Part shown: positions 1-12,649 of the stretch, piece by piece
How the letters are laid out: each line of letters begins with the position of its first letter
How positions within the stretch are numbered: the stretch's first letter is position 1
Assembly: GCA_033557835.1 (NCBI GenBank)
Contig: JAWQRO010000096.1
Span: forward strand, 1-58,831
DNA: 58,831 nt
DNA from: Helochares maculicollis
Lineage: Eukaryota > Arthropoda > Insecta > Coleoptera > Hydrophilidae
Direction: 5' to 3'
Translations under genes and position numbers: made by a program
The notes under the pieces: generated by a model
Databases searched by the model: none
What the model was told of the DNA's origin: nothing
Seen by the model: the letters and a program-made list of their open reading frames with translations, nothing else

Positions 1-3000
1 ATATAAAATTTTAATAAATTTTTAATTAATGTTTCTTTTTCTGTCCACTTTTAACTGTAATACTTTGACTACAAATTTAGTTTGTAAAAGTACAAAAGGT
101 ATTTGCAAAATTTTGCAATATTGGGCTATCAAGTTCCACCAGTTGTCTGCATTTTGGTCCATTTTGAGACATAGTCATTCTTACACATTAATCACTATGC
201 CAATTTGATAGTATTAGTTATTAGTTAGTAACAATAGCATAATTGAGTTGCTGTAGTATCAGCCGTGTAAAATGAAACATAAGCAATTTTGCAGTATAGC
301 TTTTTGTGTGGCTTAATTGGGAACTGGTGCGTTGAAGAAATGGCACAAGATGATATTTTTCCATATTGTACAACAATATTTATGTGGTTTTAGAGTATTG
401 CAGTGATAAATTTGACAATAGAATACAGTGAATACATCAATGTCAGCAATTATTGAAAATATTACTGCTGAGAATAAATTGCTTGGCATAGACAGACAAG
501 AGATCTAACCATATATTATGGATATGTTAGGCATGGGCAATTTATTCTATTCTGCTTGATCACATGCATGATGTTGTGATTAAGACACAAAGTTTTGGTC
601 TTTGATAATGTGTTTACATCCATAGCATCCTGATAGGTAAAGAAGAAAACCATAGCAGTATTTTTCCAATCAAGTGGATTTCGTTAATCATGAATACACA
701 GATAGTACCAGTTAACTAGCATAGTAAATAATATATGCCTAGTCATAAAATTTTTGAAGAACCTATGAACAAATTCAAGAATCCATAACAATGCTCTAGA
801 TCATCGAGATCATCAAGTGTGCATGGAGTATATATGCACTACATAACAGAAACTTCATAAGTGCCATTCCTATAGTCCAAACCTCGTTCTCTCTGTGTTA
901 GCATCATTTCCACATGTAAAAATGAAAACGAAAAGGAAGTTATATTCAAGTTATAATGACCTTTTGAAGGCTTGTAACAGACTATGCCTTATCTCTTGTG
1001 AAATTTGGCTAGTAATAATTTTCTTAATAAGCATCAATTGCAAATATCTTCTAAGTCACTAACTAGCACAATAGTCTGAAGCGTTGCTTAGGAAGGAGAC
1101 ACTTCAGGCACTATTTTATATATACAAACATTGAAGTTGGTACAAAGGCTAGAAAGTTGTATGATTTTGCAATTGGAGGAAAAAAGACTAAAAATACGGC
1201 TACATTTTACAATATTATTATGATAAATAAATAATATTGCACAGGCTTGCAAAAAATGTGTATGGTGCTTAATGCAGTTACTTTATCACAATCTGCTGAT
1301 CAGAAATGGTTTGCTTGCTTTCATTCTAAATATTTTGTCGTAAAAAATCCCTTAAGATAAACATCAGTGTCAATTTTGTTGTTGAACTAGGCATTGATCA
1401 AAAAGTTGTTTTGAACAGTTTACATAAAGCTAGACACAAAAATACAAAGAGATGCTTAAAGACATTAAAATCTAACATTTTTTAAAATGTCTCAGCTAAT
1501 ATGGACAAGGGTTGGTGAGCAAACATAGTCATGTAAGGAGTCAGGATTGGCATAAAAATACATCCACCATCCTGCTATGAATATGCAGTTTGGTTACGCC
1601 AGGCAATTGACCACATTAAGTCATAGTAATTCATCATTACATAGCCTCGTCACACACTTTTTGATGACGTGAAAAATTGCATGTGCTTCTTTGGTAAGTT
1701 GTAATGCATTTGCCATATACTTTAAACATAGCTCGTTTTAACTATTATCATTTCTTACAACTTCTACAGACTAAACCAAATATATGTTAGCGGTATCAGA
1801 AGTCTGTAAAAACCACTTTATTGAGATTTTTGCCCAAAATATAACGAAGTTTTTCAATGATGGCATTACAACTCTACACTCCCATAAAAACATTGTATTT
1901 CAATATAAATGTGCCACAAACATATTTTCAAATCCATGACAATAACTTTATTTTGCTTAGGACAAATAAATACCAAATATAGAACATGCCATCAAAATTG
2001 AGTAAATCAAACACAAATTAAATGTGTGTATGTTAATATATTTCAGTACAAATTTATATAAATTACTATTGAGTACAAAATTGTTTAGGTTTAGGGTAAT
2101 ACTGCATTCATGCAGCCATGGAAGGCCTCCCTAAGTCTTATGCATTTATTATTGACATTATCAATGTAAATTGAATATCTGAAAACCTTTAATAAGCTTA
2201 CTGCTGGATATGTTTATAATTTTATTTTATAAACTCCGAAAATAAATTTTGGTAAGAGGAAGTAAACGGGAACTTTAGGAAATGTTAGTATCAAACACAA
2301 ATTTGAATATTAATATCAATAACACAATTCAGCCATTAAAAAGAAAAACAATTTTAATTATAAATGATATACATTCAAAAATACATCAGTCAGCGAAAAG
2401 TCTGCTTTAAAAACAAAGGAAATAATATTATAAACATATCTGAAGCACCGGAACACATGTAAGGTAATTCACTATTAAATACTGTAACAATTTATTATAA
2501 TTTTAAATCCAATAACAATATGAATATATAATTTAAAAACAGCAACCAAATTTAATGAAGCATATCAAAAGTTTTAACAATGTAACCTTTTAAATGGGTA
2601 GTCAAGTCAATATTAAGACATAAAATGATCTTTTTTCATTTATAGTACATAAAAAAACAAACACCAACATAAAAATAATATTAATAAATGAGATATAAAA
2701 GATTTCTAAATAATGTGCCTATGATTTCGATGTAAAAAATTTTCAGCGCTTTAAAAAAATAATAAATAAGAATCCAACATTTTTCTTTGTTCTAGAAGTT
2801 ATATAGGGACTATTTATAACAATAGTCGTAAGATATATATTTACATCATAGCGTGTAAAAAATACACACAGTATACTGCCGCAAATGTCGCCATCTATAC
2901 TTCAGCAACGCAAATACAGCTACTACTGCAGTTCCTATTGCTCCATCTGACATCCTGATATATGAACATTACTCGTTCTCACAGAAGTCAAAGCATTTTT

Positions 3001-4767
3001 CTCGTTCATTTCCATTTCATTTCTACTTTTGTATAGCTGCCATTTATAAAAATATGCTTTGAATTTTATTCTAAACATGTATCAAATTATACTTTAACAT
3101 TTCTTCTTTACAGTTCTCAACAATTTTAACAAGGAACATATCGCAGAATATCAGGCAGAAGCCTTTTATATTTAGATATTATTGGAATGGACATGAGTAC
3201 TTTTGCCCTTATACTTGTGCTATAGTCCACAAGTACAGCACTTGAGCAACACGCTAAACAATATAGATATAAAAATGTCAACGACGAGGCTCTGTATAAA
3301 TTTGCCTTAGTATATATAATAAAAATATCAAAATATAAAATTAAAAAATATATATATACACTTTTGAACCGTCACGTTCTTAAAAACTATGTCACTGGTC
3401 TACCCTCTGCTTGAAAATTGACATGATAGTGAAAGTATCCAATAACTTTGATGATAATACAAATTTTAATTTATTCGGCAAGATTCTGATGAGCAAACTA
3501 AACAAAATAAACATACATGGTAACTAATGCATATGCTCCACCCAAATTGAAAGAAACAACAGCATTATTCATCTATGGCCATAAAATGAAATGATTAAAT
3601 AACCTTGTGCATTTTTTTAAATAACTGCTTTAAATTTTGATAAACTCAGGTAACCAAAATCTGGGAGTTTCTAAGTCCAATAGCAATACCCAGCAGTTAA
3701 TTGGTTTTACTATAAATTTTGCCCGTCTATTATCTTAGATAACTTCTTTTCTAGTAGCGTTAACCCCTTTGTTGCAGGAGACTATCAAGTCCATTCACAT
3801 GCTTCACAGCCAATTAATATTTTAAATAATTTTTAGTGAAATCTCTCATGTTACCCTTTATCATATATCACTATATAGTCAGCTGTGTGTGCATTAATTT
3901 AATCTAAGCACAACTACTCGTTGAGTATCGAATTAAAAGGAACAAACCACCCAGTAGTTAAAAAGTTAAATGTGGATGGGTAATTTTAATGTTTTTGTGA
4001 CAACCACTGGGGACAGTCACTGCCATGGCAGAAATTTGTTTCTTTCTTCTTTCCCTCCAGACTATAATTCCTCGCAGAAGTTAGACAAGGTCATCCTATG
4101 GAGTTGAACTTGCTCGGAACAACACTACTAGTTCATAAAACCTTCTTTGCCAGTAAATTTTTAATGTAAAAAAATGAAAGTTATTGTTAAAAGTTTATCT
4201 ATTTAGTTGTAATAGTAAAATTTATCTATTAAATATTTTACTGTACCAAAAATGTTGAGAGATTTACATATTATTTGTAAATAGTTTTTATTTTACAATA
4301 TAACAATTGTAGGGTTAGAGTTTAGTTTCTGTTTCCCAGTTGTAGCGTAAATAGAATGAGGGCTATGCTATTTTAAGCAAAAATTTGGAATTTTGATGCA
4401 TCTGATGTAAATTTAATTTTGTACGATAATGGTTGAAAGTCATCAATGAATGAAATAAATCACATTTACTCCACTACATTTTTTCAGCTACTCGCTTCGA
4501 TATCACATGTCAATGTTGAGTGAAATTTCTTGAGATGGATTTGAAAATACAAGACTTTATTGTGGGTACTGATATAAATTTTAAGCTATAGTTAGGCGGA
4601 TTTTAAGTTAAAAAATGTCAAGTGTGATTTCTTAATTTTCAAGCATCAGGTGAGAAAAGTTGATTTCACGATACTAACAATAAGTACGTAAGCTTTCACT
4701 TAAGACTAATGTTATAAGCAATACTGTCTGTAAGTATGAACCCACCACCAAAGCTAATAAGGCACGT
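1..4767. other. Non-coding sequence downstream of Hr39
   Basis: No open frame of 60 or more codons starts here on either strand and I recognise no exon. The part next to 4768 must include the Hr39 3' untranslated region (minus strand), but I could not choose a polyadenylation site among many TTTATT hexamers. A weak piggyBac-like trace at 520-640 is listed separately. The rest is AT-rich and unassigned. Confidence 0.6.
520..640 (+). mobile_element. Possible piggyBac transposase trace
   Basis: Plus-strand translation gives LGMGN near 524, and after a frameshift RHKVLVFDNVFTSIAS near 585-630, followed by stops. piggyBac transposases carry a similar order: a Gly-rich LGLG-type stretch, then a hydrophobic strand ending in DNFFTS, which includes a catalytic Asp. 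No continuation or terminal repeat was recognised. The match is short and the frame is broken, so this is a weak call. Confidence 0.3.
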
Positions 4768-7700
4768 CTAGTGGTCCCCTCGAAGCAGCTCCATCAGTAG
4801 GTTGAAACTTGGTCCCTCGCTATCCTTCGATTTTATAGTCAACATTTCCTTCCCGATCTAAAGACATGTAAATTTATTGCCAGCACTTCATATTACACAC
4901 ACAAAGCAAATAAAATGCAATATAAAACTGACTTATACTTTTACAAACCCTTAGCAAAGATAAACCTGAACATTAACAATACTTATTTAATAGATAAAAA
5001 TTAATTTTGTGTAAAGAATAAATACAAATCGAAGAACTAATGGCAGCCATTGACAACAAATGGGAAAAAATAAAAGTCTAAGATAAAATAAAATCATTAA
5101 TTAAGGGTCGATATGTTTATAAATCACAACTATTTAATATATTGTACAAAAATAAATACCTGACAAGTTCTTTGTAGCTCTGGTATCCTCAAAAGGAGTT
5201 CACCAAACTTAGCTGGACTGTCTGGATAATGAGTTAATGTGTAATCTTGTAAAGCTTGAAGGGCTTTTTCTTGTGATGCACGGACCTTTTCAGCTTCTCT
5301 TAGTTCTGACGTATCTGAAATTAATTTTAATTATCAGAAGGTTCATAAATTTATGGTTACAAATTAGCCTGATATAAATAATTAAATACATTGTAAGATA
5401 AATGATACAACAAATTGATTTATAAGATAAAATTTTCATTTTAATGTGCAGAAAAATTAAATGTGTAGAATAGAAATAAAATGCATTAAGGACAGACAAA
5501 TAAACTTACCTGAAGTAAGAAGTACTATAACTTTCATGGCAACATATTCATATCTGTCAACACGCAACCTTCGCAGCTGTTCGGTGAAATTCAGCATTCT
5601 CTCAATGCATGCTTGCATACCCATATCTCGTGCTTGAGGCAAGGTTATGCTTTTTCCCAAAGATATTCTTATTTCCCCTGGTGTAGACATGGATCGGAAA
5701 CAGCAGGAAAATAGAAGCAATTCACACCAAGAGTTGATCAACAGGCAGATTTGATCATCAATCTAAATGAAAGACAACAAATTTATTAATAACTATAAAC
5801 ATCACTCTTATATTAGTTAATAGTCTAGAACTGAAGTAGACTTATAAGATATTTGGTTAGCAATTGAACTTACTGAAATATTTTTAAAAAGTGGTAAACT
5901 TTTACACCACTTCACAATTTTATAAAGCCTGCGATCTGCTATATTGCACAAATTCGATACAAAATCAGGATTCGAGTCGGAACTGCTTGCAAGGTTGGTT
6001 CCAGCGAGCAAGGGATGGGTGGAGAGATTGTGTACGACACTTGTTGATGCTTCTTTATCTATAGATCCTTCGGTGTTTAGTTTGTTTAATTCCATTTCAC
6101 TGTAGTGCCACAGGTGCTCCACATCCATTATTTCCTTTTATAAAGAAATGCATATAGTTATATTATCCGTCTATTTTTTGCATATCTATTATATATAATC
6201 ATCATCACATATATGTTTGCACTTAGTAAATATTCAAAAAGTGTTATGTAAAAATGATAAACAAAATTTAGTAGGATTTCTACTGATAAGATTGAAAAAA
6301 GTCATTAAAATATTCAAACTGTTAATTATTCAAGTGATGATTGCAATTCAATGATATGTTCGTAAGCATACATTGTTGATGATAGGGTAAATGACATTGT
6401 CAAGAAAAACAAAATATTACATATATCAAAGAATCAATTAAAATTCCTGGTATCAAGTATATAGTTTAAGGAAGAATGGGAGCAAATCAAAACCTGTTTG
6501 TTTTTAAAAAAGTTTTTGTTGAAGAATTTTCGAAATGATTTTCTGGGAAGCAAGTAGATGTTCAAAAAGAATGCTATAAATTCAAAAATGAACTAAGAAT
6601 GGTTTCTGATATAAAATGGTGAAGTTAAGGCATATTTTTAATTATGCATCATGTCACACATAAAAAACCTTAAATAACATGTATTGGTCAAACCGAAAAG
6701 TATTGCAAGCAAATTTTTACCAAAATTGTGCCTCATAGATTGTTTTTGCCACACATGTCTTTCTTTTTGTCAGTAATAAAATGGTTCATAAAAATAATAG
6801 GATACAATAGATTCAATCTGTGGTTGATGATGTGAATACCAGATTTAAAAAATTATACATCCTTGAAGAAAATGTCGTTATAGACAAGGTCTTAATAAAA
6901 TTCAGAGGGCGATTGAATTCTATACAATTTATTGGGTCGAAGTGGGCAACATTGAGATTCAAATGTTACAAATTCTATAAATCCAAAACTTAGTACTATT
7001 CCGGATTAAAATTTTACACCTGACAAATAAAGAATTTTTACTGAAAATGATACAAATGCTGTTAAAAGAGTCAGAAAGAATAGACAAAATATGATAACAA
7101 AAGATGGCATCAAATGAATTAAAAAAAAGGTAGTAAAAACATTACCTTATACAGGTATTGTATTACACTGATTTGATATGAAACGTAAAATTAAGAGGAA
7201 AGAGAGAGAGAGAGAAAGAAGGTAACAGTTGCAAAATTACAGAATAGAAGATATCGGAAAAACAAGATATACTTCTTTCATCTTTCCCACTTGTGCAAAA
7301 CAGTACCAAGTGATATAAGCATGCACATGTTCTTTTAGGTAAGTCAACTTTTACGGATGTTTGGCATAGCTATTTATATGGATTATGTTGCGTATTCTAG
7401 TTACCTAATTAAACAAAACAGTCAATTGCACATCTACAATTAAAAATCACAGAACATATGTAGACTGTTTCAAAGTAAATGTCCAACTAGATTACGGGTA
7501 AAATATTGGGTACATTTTCGGAAACATACACAGCCTGTTTCATAATTAAGTTACAAAATTTAAAGGGGTATAAAGATACAAGAAATAATAAGCAATATGT
7601 TTTTGTTTGCATTTTAGGGCATAATTAGTAAAGTATCTAGACTCGAAACTGACAAAATAATAAAAAAAAAACCCTTGTTGAAAATAAATAAAGTCGAGCT

Positions 7701-10700
7701 CAATAAAATTCAACCGGAGAGGAAAAACAAGCGCCACGTGTTTGGTCGGATTGTTTTCATTTCAATTTTTTTTTAATACATTATTTACTATTACATAAGT
7801 TAGCTAAATTTTTCTTTATACCTTATTCAAAGAAAGACATATTTACTAATATGCAAATCATATGAAACAAGAAAAACCGTCATTTTATTGTAAACAAGGT
7901 GTAAAATGAAAGTGGATGCTCATCAAAAAACATAAAATGCAATAAATTTACAACCACAGAAGCAAGAGAAGCGGTGCATGTTTTTCTGTAGTCGCAATAA
8001 CATGAATTTGCACTACTAATTGTGATAGAAATTGACTGTAGTCCATCATATTTAAGTAACCATCGAATTTTAACGTTAAAAAATATTGACAATTAAGTTA
8101 TTGTTTAGTTTGCAATGTATGATGTAACCACCCTTTTTGTGGTGGTAATATAAAGCGATATTCTTTCGAGGTCACGTTAGATTTCTAATTCAAAAAACCC
8201 CCGAATAAAATTTTACTTAAATGGTTGTTAGTGTTCTTTTTGCTGTCCTTATGTTATTAGGAATGTTTTGTGTTCATGAAATAATTTTATCTCGTGTTTA
8301 TGATAGATCTAAAGATTTGTTTTGATTGTGATGCCGGTATTTTTATAGAGATAAACGTGACATTGGTTTGTGATGTATGATATAATCATCTTTCTTGTGA
8401 CGGAAAATAGTAACACAAAGCGATTTTTTTTCGAAGTCATGTTCTGTTTTAAATGATTTGAAAAAACACGTTGCTATAAAATTTGATTTCAATGGTTGTT
8501 TATGTTCTTTTTCTGTTTCTCTTTGATAAAGACGGGTTTGCGTTATGATGTAACCACCCTTCTTGCGACGATAATGGAAAGCGATATTCTTTCAAGGTCA
8601 CGTTTGATCTCCAGTTCAAAAAAGTGTGTTCGTGAAATAATTTTATCTCGTGATAAACACACTTTGTTTTGATTGTGATGCCGGTATTTTTATAGAGATA
8701 AAAGTGACTTTAGTTTCTGATGTATGATGTAATGGTCTTTCTTGTGGGGGAAGATAGTAACACAAAACGATGTTTTTTCGAGGTCACATTCTGTTTTAAA
8801 TGATTTAAAAAAACACAGAACTATAAAATTTGATTTCAATGGTTGTTTATGTTCTTTTTCTGTTTCTCTTTGATAAAGACGGGTTTGCGTTCATGAAAAA
8901 ATTTAATCTCGAGGTTTTGAAGGAGCTAACGACATGTTTGATTGTGATGCCGTTATTTTTATAGCAATAACGGTGCTGTCGTGTCTGCATAATATTCTAT
9001 AACCCAGCATGGTCTATCGGCATCATTTCAATTATCAGGATCTCAAATTTTCAACATACTTAGAAAATATCAGGTCGTGGTCACATTGGCATTCTTAACA
9101 TGTGGTTTAAGTATTGAAAATTTATTCTGCAGCACCCTGTATATTCCACAATCAAAACGAAACATCGTGCAAATGTAAAAATAATTTAAACAGCGAACAT
9201 CTTGGTAAACTAAGAAATCTCGCTGCATATTCAAAAATGCTTTGAAGTGTTTAACGTTAGGCAGAATTATTAATTTATTATCCTATTTGCTAAATATCCA
9301 CTAACTATATATACCAGCCTAGTTAAAAGTTTACATCAAGGTAAATTTTGCAATAAAATATTTCATTTTTGAGCGTAGATAGAACCATTCAGTTGAACCA
9401 GATTCTTTGGATGCATCAATTTCCATTTTATTTATGCATTAAAGGTTACGCAAAAGCTCTTAAATTTAAATGTGGTAGTTCAGTACATTATTATGGTATA
9501 AATCAAATTAAATTTAATAAAAGATAACTTTTGTAGCGTTACATAAAAAAAAATCAGTAAGCATTACATCAATGAACCTTCTCAATATTATTTGCAAGAA
9601 TCAAGACATTAAATGGAAGGCCGAGTATTAAAACCGAAACCTTATATAAAGACATATCCATGGTAGCCTTATAGAGCATTTTTTGAAGTGATAAACTATC
9701 AGAGAGGTTTTGTACACAAAAATCTACCAATATTTAAGATTTACCACCTTGTAGAATAACCAAATAATTTAAGTAACAACGAAATAAAAACTTACTTGCA
9801 ATAATGGGGGGACACCATGCCTATTTGAAGAGCTTAATCGTTTTGAATGTGAAAATGAATCTGGAGGTTCTAATTTCACAGTAAGACCATTATGTTGATC
9901 AACCATGCTTTGTCTTAAATCACTAGAGCTGGCTCGAAGTTCTGGATGGCTTGTTAATGCTGGTGGTAAGGAATATGAACACTGATATGTAGACCTTCCA
10001 CCTCTTGTCCTGTCTTCTCGTATAGCTAAATAATTATTTGAAGTAATTGATTAGAAATTACATCAAATTAAAGTTACTAACTTATTATTAGGAGTATAAA
10101 TAATTTCCTGTACATTTTGACAAAAAAAATGGCACTGGCAGCATATTATATATAAATTTTTCTGCTGGAGAATGTCGTATCTGAAGATACAAAATGCTTT
10201 ATCAATTGATGACTAGCTTAAAAAATTATGTGTTCTTCCAGCAAGATATCCTTATGCTGCCAGAAAGAGGGATACAGTAGTGGTTCGAGGGGGATGAAGG
10301 GATAATTAAAGAAGCAATAAAGATAATATAAAGCTATTACCTTCCAGTTTCATACCACATTGTAAACATTTATCAAATCGGCAAGCAGGGCACTTTTTTC
10401 TTGTTGCAACAGTAACAGGGCATACAGCTCCTCTCAAACACACATAGTTTTTTCGATTCTGCACAGTTCTTTTGAAGAAACCTTTACAGGATTCACAGCT
10501 GAAGATTCCATAATGAAATCCAGAAATTTTATCTCCACATATAGGACAAGGGCTGAAAACAACATTATCTTAAAAAAATAGGATATAAGCAGCTTGTATT
10601 ATTGTTTTTATTGCAATATTTAATTTGGCTTGCTATAAAATTACCACCGAGATTTAGTATTATTATAAATAGTATTATCTTTTTCAAAAATATCGTTCAT

Positions 10701-11884
10701 TGATCTGTTGATAAAATACAGCAACCTATTAAAGAGACACTTGTATATATGGTAAATTAATTAAATATGTTTACCTATTAATAAGCTGCTGCCTGGAAAT
10801 CCCAGGTTGGGCAGGAAGAGACGTATGAACTAAACCAGTCTTATCTTCAGATTCATCAACACCTTCATGATCTGGTGCATACTGAATGGTTTGCTCTTCT
10901 TGTAAACTCCTATATAAAACATTGTGATGCAAAGGGCTACTGTGGATGTTTGAAATGTGACGACCCTAAAATATATTGAAAATGGTTACAATTATGTATG
11001 GAAGAAACTCCATTTAGATTGCTAACGTAATTAGTTAAGCAGTAACAGACTTAAAAAAAGGCTAAATGTATATACATAAATGGAAAAAAATCGCAAAAAT
11101 GTACCTGTATTGGACTATGTGTTGGCGAAAACTGTTGAGTAGGTGAAACAGAAACTGAAACGCTCGAGTAACTACAGCAGCTAGAATGTGATGCATCACT
11201 GTTATTTCTACTTAAATTTGGAGTAAGAGTAACATGTCTTTGAGTTAAAGGACTTTGATTAGGAGAACTGAAAACGCTGTAAGCTGAATGAATAGCAGAA
11301 TCGGGACTTGGAGTGGGTGGTATATTAAGAGCTTTGTGCATAATATCTTTGTGTATGAGATCCTTATGACCGAGGATTGGTACACCAGTTACTGGGTGTC
11401 GTTGGCTAAGTAGTGGCGAGTTACTAGGTGTACTATGTAGAGAATAATTGCCAATAGGAGGTTGTTTCAGTCTCATTATCGGACTTTCTTTCGAATCCGT
11501 TGGCGAAATTTGAGAATGCTTAGATTGAGACACGGATAGATTTTCAGGAACTTGTATTGCACTGTCTTCATCTACGCACATATCCCGTTCGTTATCCGAA
11601 AGTTCTCCCTCCCAAGACATGGGTCGAGGCATTTCATTTGCCATGTTGCCTCGATTTTTCTTGGTCCTCAAACTGACGGAAGACTGAAAATCAATCTGTG
11701 CAACTTCCGCATCTGAGCTATCAAGGGTTTCTCCATTCGTGAGGAGTATACTTTGGGGTCCATTTTGCAGTCGGATTGGTTCCGAATGATTTGAGACATC
11801 TCCGTTCGTTAAAGATGCTGGTGGATAGGGTTCCACGTTTATGGGGGTTACAGACACGTTGGGTGATCGCATGTCTGAAGCCAT
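4768..11884 (-). CDS. Hr39: Hormone receptor 39 (FTZ-F1-beta, NR5 nuclear receptor)
   Basis: Zinc-finger transcription factor of the NR5 family, which binds TCAAGGTCA-type sites as a monomer; in flies it acts in ecdysone responses and reproductive-gland development (family knowledge). Eight coding exons, all GT-AG and phase-consistent: 11884-11105, 10965-10775, 10552-10341, 10025-9796, 6134-5874, 5762-5510, 5314-5160, 4857-4768; 723 codons. Residues 1-323 form a Ser/Pro/Gln-rich amino region. The DNA-binding domain is about residues 326-394, with eight zinc-ligand Cys and P-box CESCKG. It is followed by the FTZ-F1 box (AIREDRTRGGRSTYQC). Residues 472-723 are the ligand-binding domain, ending in the AF-2 helix FNLLMELLRGDH. 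The DNA-binding domain starts CPICGDKISGFHYG, which I recognise as HR39 rather than its paralogue FTZ-F1. The start is the first Met after in-frame stops in the leader. No defects seen. Confidence 0.95.
6823..7020 (+). pseudogene. piggyBac transposase relic in an Hr39 intron
   Basis: The plus strand, antisense to Hr39, reads 66 codons with a single TAG at 6991-6993. The translation contains LEENVVIDKVLIKFRGRL and then a Lys/Tyr-rich stretch ending SGLKFYT. This follows the piggyBac pattern of N-x-x-F-x-x-x-Y, then IDE-x-(M/L)-x-x-F-(K/R)-GR, an IPxK turn, and a TGY...F..YT block. The first catalytic Asp (in VVID) is present. The next Glu has become Lys, and the later catalytic part and terminal repeats were not found. 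It is an old inactive fragment. Confidence 0.65.
7197..7221. repeat. GA dinucleotide microsatellite
   Basis: A short run of GA repeats (gaggaaagagagagagagag region), slightly interrupted at both ends, inside the large Hr39 intron. Confidence 0.8.
8112..8975. repeat. Tandem repeat array with nuclear-receptor half-sites
   Basis: Four to five diverged copies of a unit of about 170-250 bases lie head to tail in the 3.7 kb Hr39 intron. Recurring blocks are TGATGTAACCACCCTTCTTG, AAGCGATATTCTTTC, GGTTGTTTATGTTCTTTTTC, GACGGGTTTGCGTT and GATTGTGATGCCGGTATTTT. Long and short units alternate, which suggests a higher-order unit. Each copy has a nonamer close to the NR5 site: TCGAGGTCA at 8166 and 8778, TCGAAGTCA at 8431, and a perfect TCAAGGTCA at 8592-8600. 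Repeat structure is seen directly; receptor binding is inferred. Confidence 0.8.
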
Positions 11885-11952
11885 TATTTAGCATCAGCTC
11901 ACCCTGCCGACCCTGTGGTCGGCACTGGACATTTTTACAATGGCTTCATTAG
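11885..11952 (-). promoter_or_regulatory. Hr39 5' leader on the start-codon exon: uORFs and hairpin
   Basis: A splice acceptor (ttttcttttgcag) ends at 11953, so this exon begins at 11952 and at least one untranslated exon lies further right. The leader holds two short upstream ORFs, ATG AAG CCA TTG TAA and a 12-codon ORF starting ATG TCC AGT. Within the second is a perfect inverted repeat, TGCCGACC / GGTCGGCA with a 4-base loop (11905-11924), about 20 bases before the main ATG. Translational control is inferred. Confidence 0.6.
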
Positions 11953-12164
11953 CTGCAAAAGAAAAATACCAATTAGAAAAAAGGCTTTTGGTGTTGGGCG
12001 GGTATAGCAGAAGCTATACAGACTATATCTTTATTAAGATTGAAAACCAAACGGGTAGTTGATGAATAAAATAGAATTTTGTTTGAGGATTCATTTATGA
12101 AGTGACCAAAGTGAAGCAGAGATTTTAGTTTCTCTATAGGAGAAGCATAGATTGAATCTTTTAA

Positions 12165-12620
12165 ATGACGAGCAAAGCAAAATGTTTTTGTATATAAAAG
12201 CTTGGACTGACTTTTAAATACAGAGCGAAGCAAGGCATAGCCCAATATTATTATACACAAGATGCTTAGTTCGACTATAATAAATACCGAGTGAAACGAG
12301 GTAAGACCTATTGTTTCTCCAAATAAAAAGGTAAACGCTTTTAAATGAAGAAGCTTATGTTGACTCTTAATATTGAGCAAGGCGGGCTAAAGCCGAATAT
12401 ATTTGTATATGAGAAGACTAGGTTGACTCATTTAAATGCCAAGCGAAGCGAGTTAATTCATGTTATTTGGAAATGTAAGAAGCTCAACGAGACTCTTTTA
12501 AGTGCAAAATGAAACAAGGCACAATGATTTGCTCATCTTTGCAGACAAAGGAAGCGAGGCAAACAAGAACAAGATTCTCAGAACTTTAAGTTGACTCTTA
12601 TAAATGAGACAAAGTGTTTT
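12165..12620. repeat. Minisatellite with GAGCGAAGCGAGG core
   Basis: Degenerate tandem repeats, spaced roughly 40-90 bases, with a core like GAGCGAAGCGAGG (12168, 12222, 12287, 12374, 12439, 12507, 12548). The cores are linked by AGAAGCTTAGTTGACTCTTT and TTTAAATG blocks. Similar cores, or their complement, recur singly near 17220-17330, 19870-20170, 26080-26110 and 28180-28240, so this is a dispersed family. No coding content; a mobile origin is possible but no ends were seen. Confidence 0.6.
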
Positions 12621-12649
12621 TTAATAAAAAAAATCAAAGTAACGATTCT

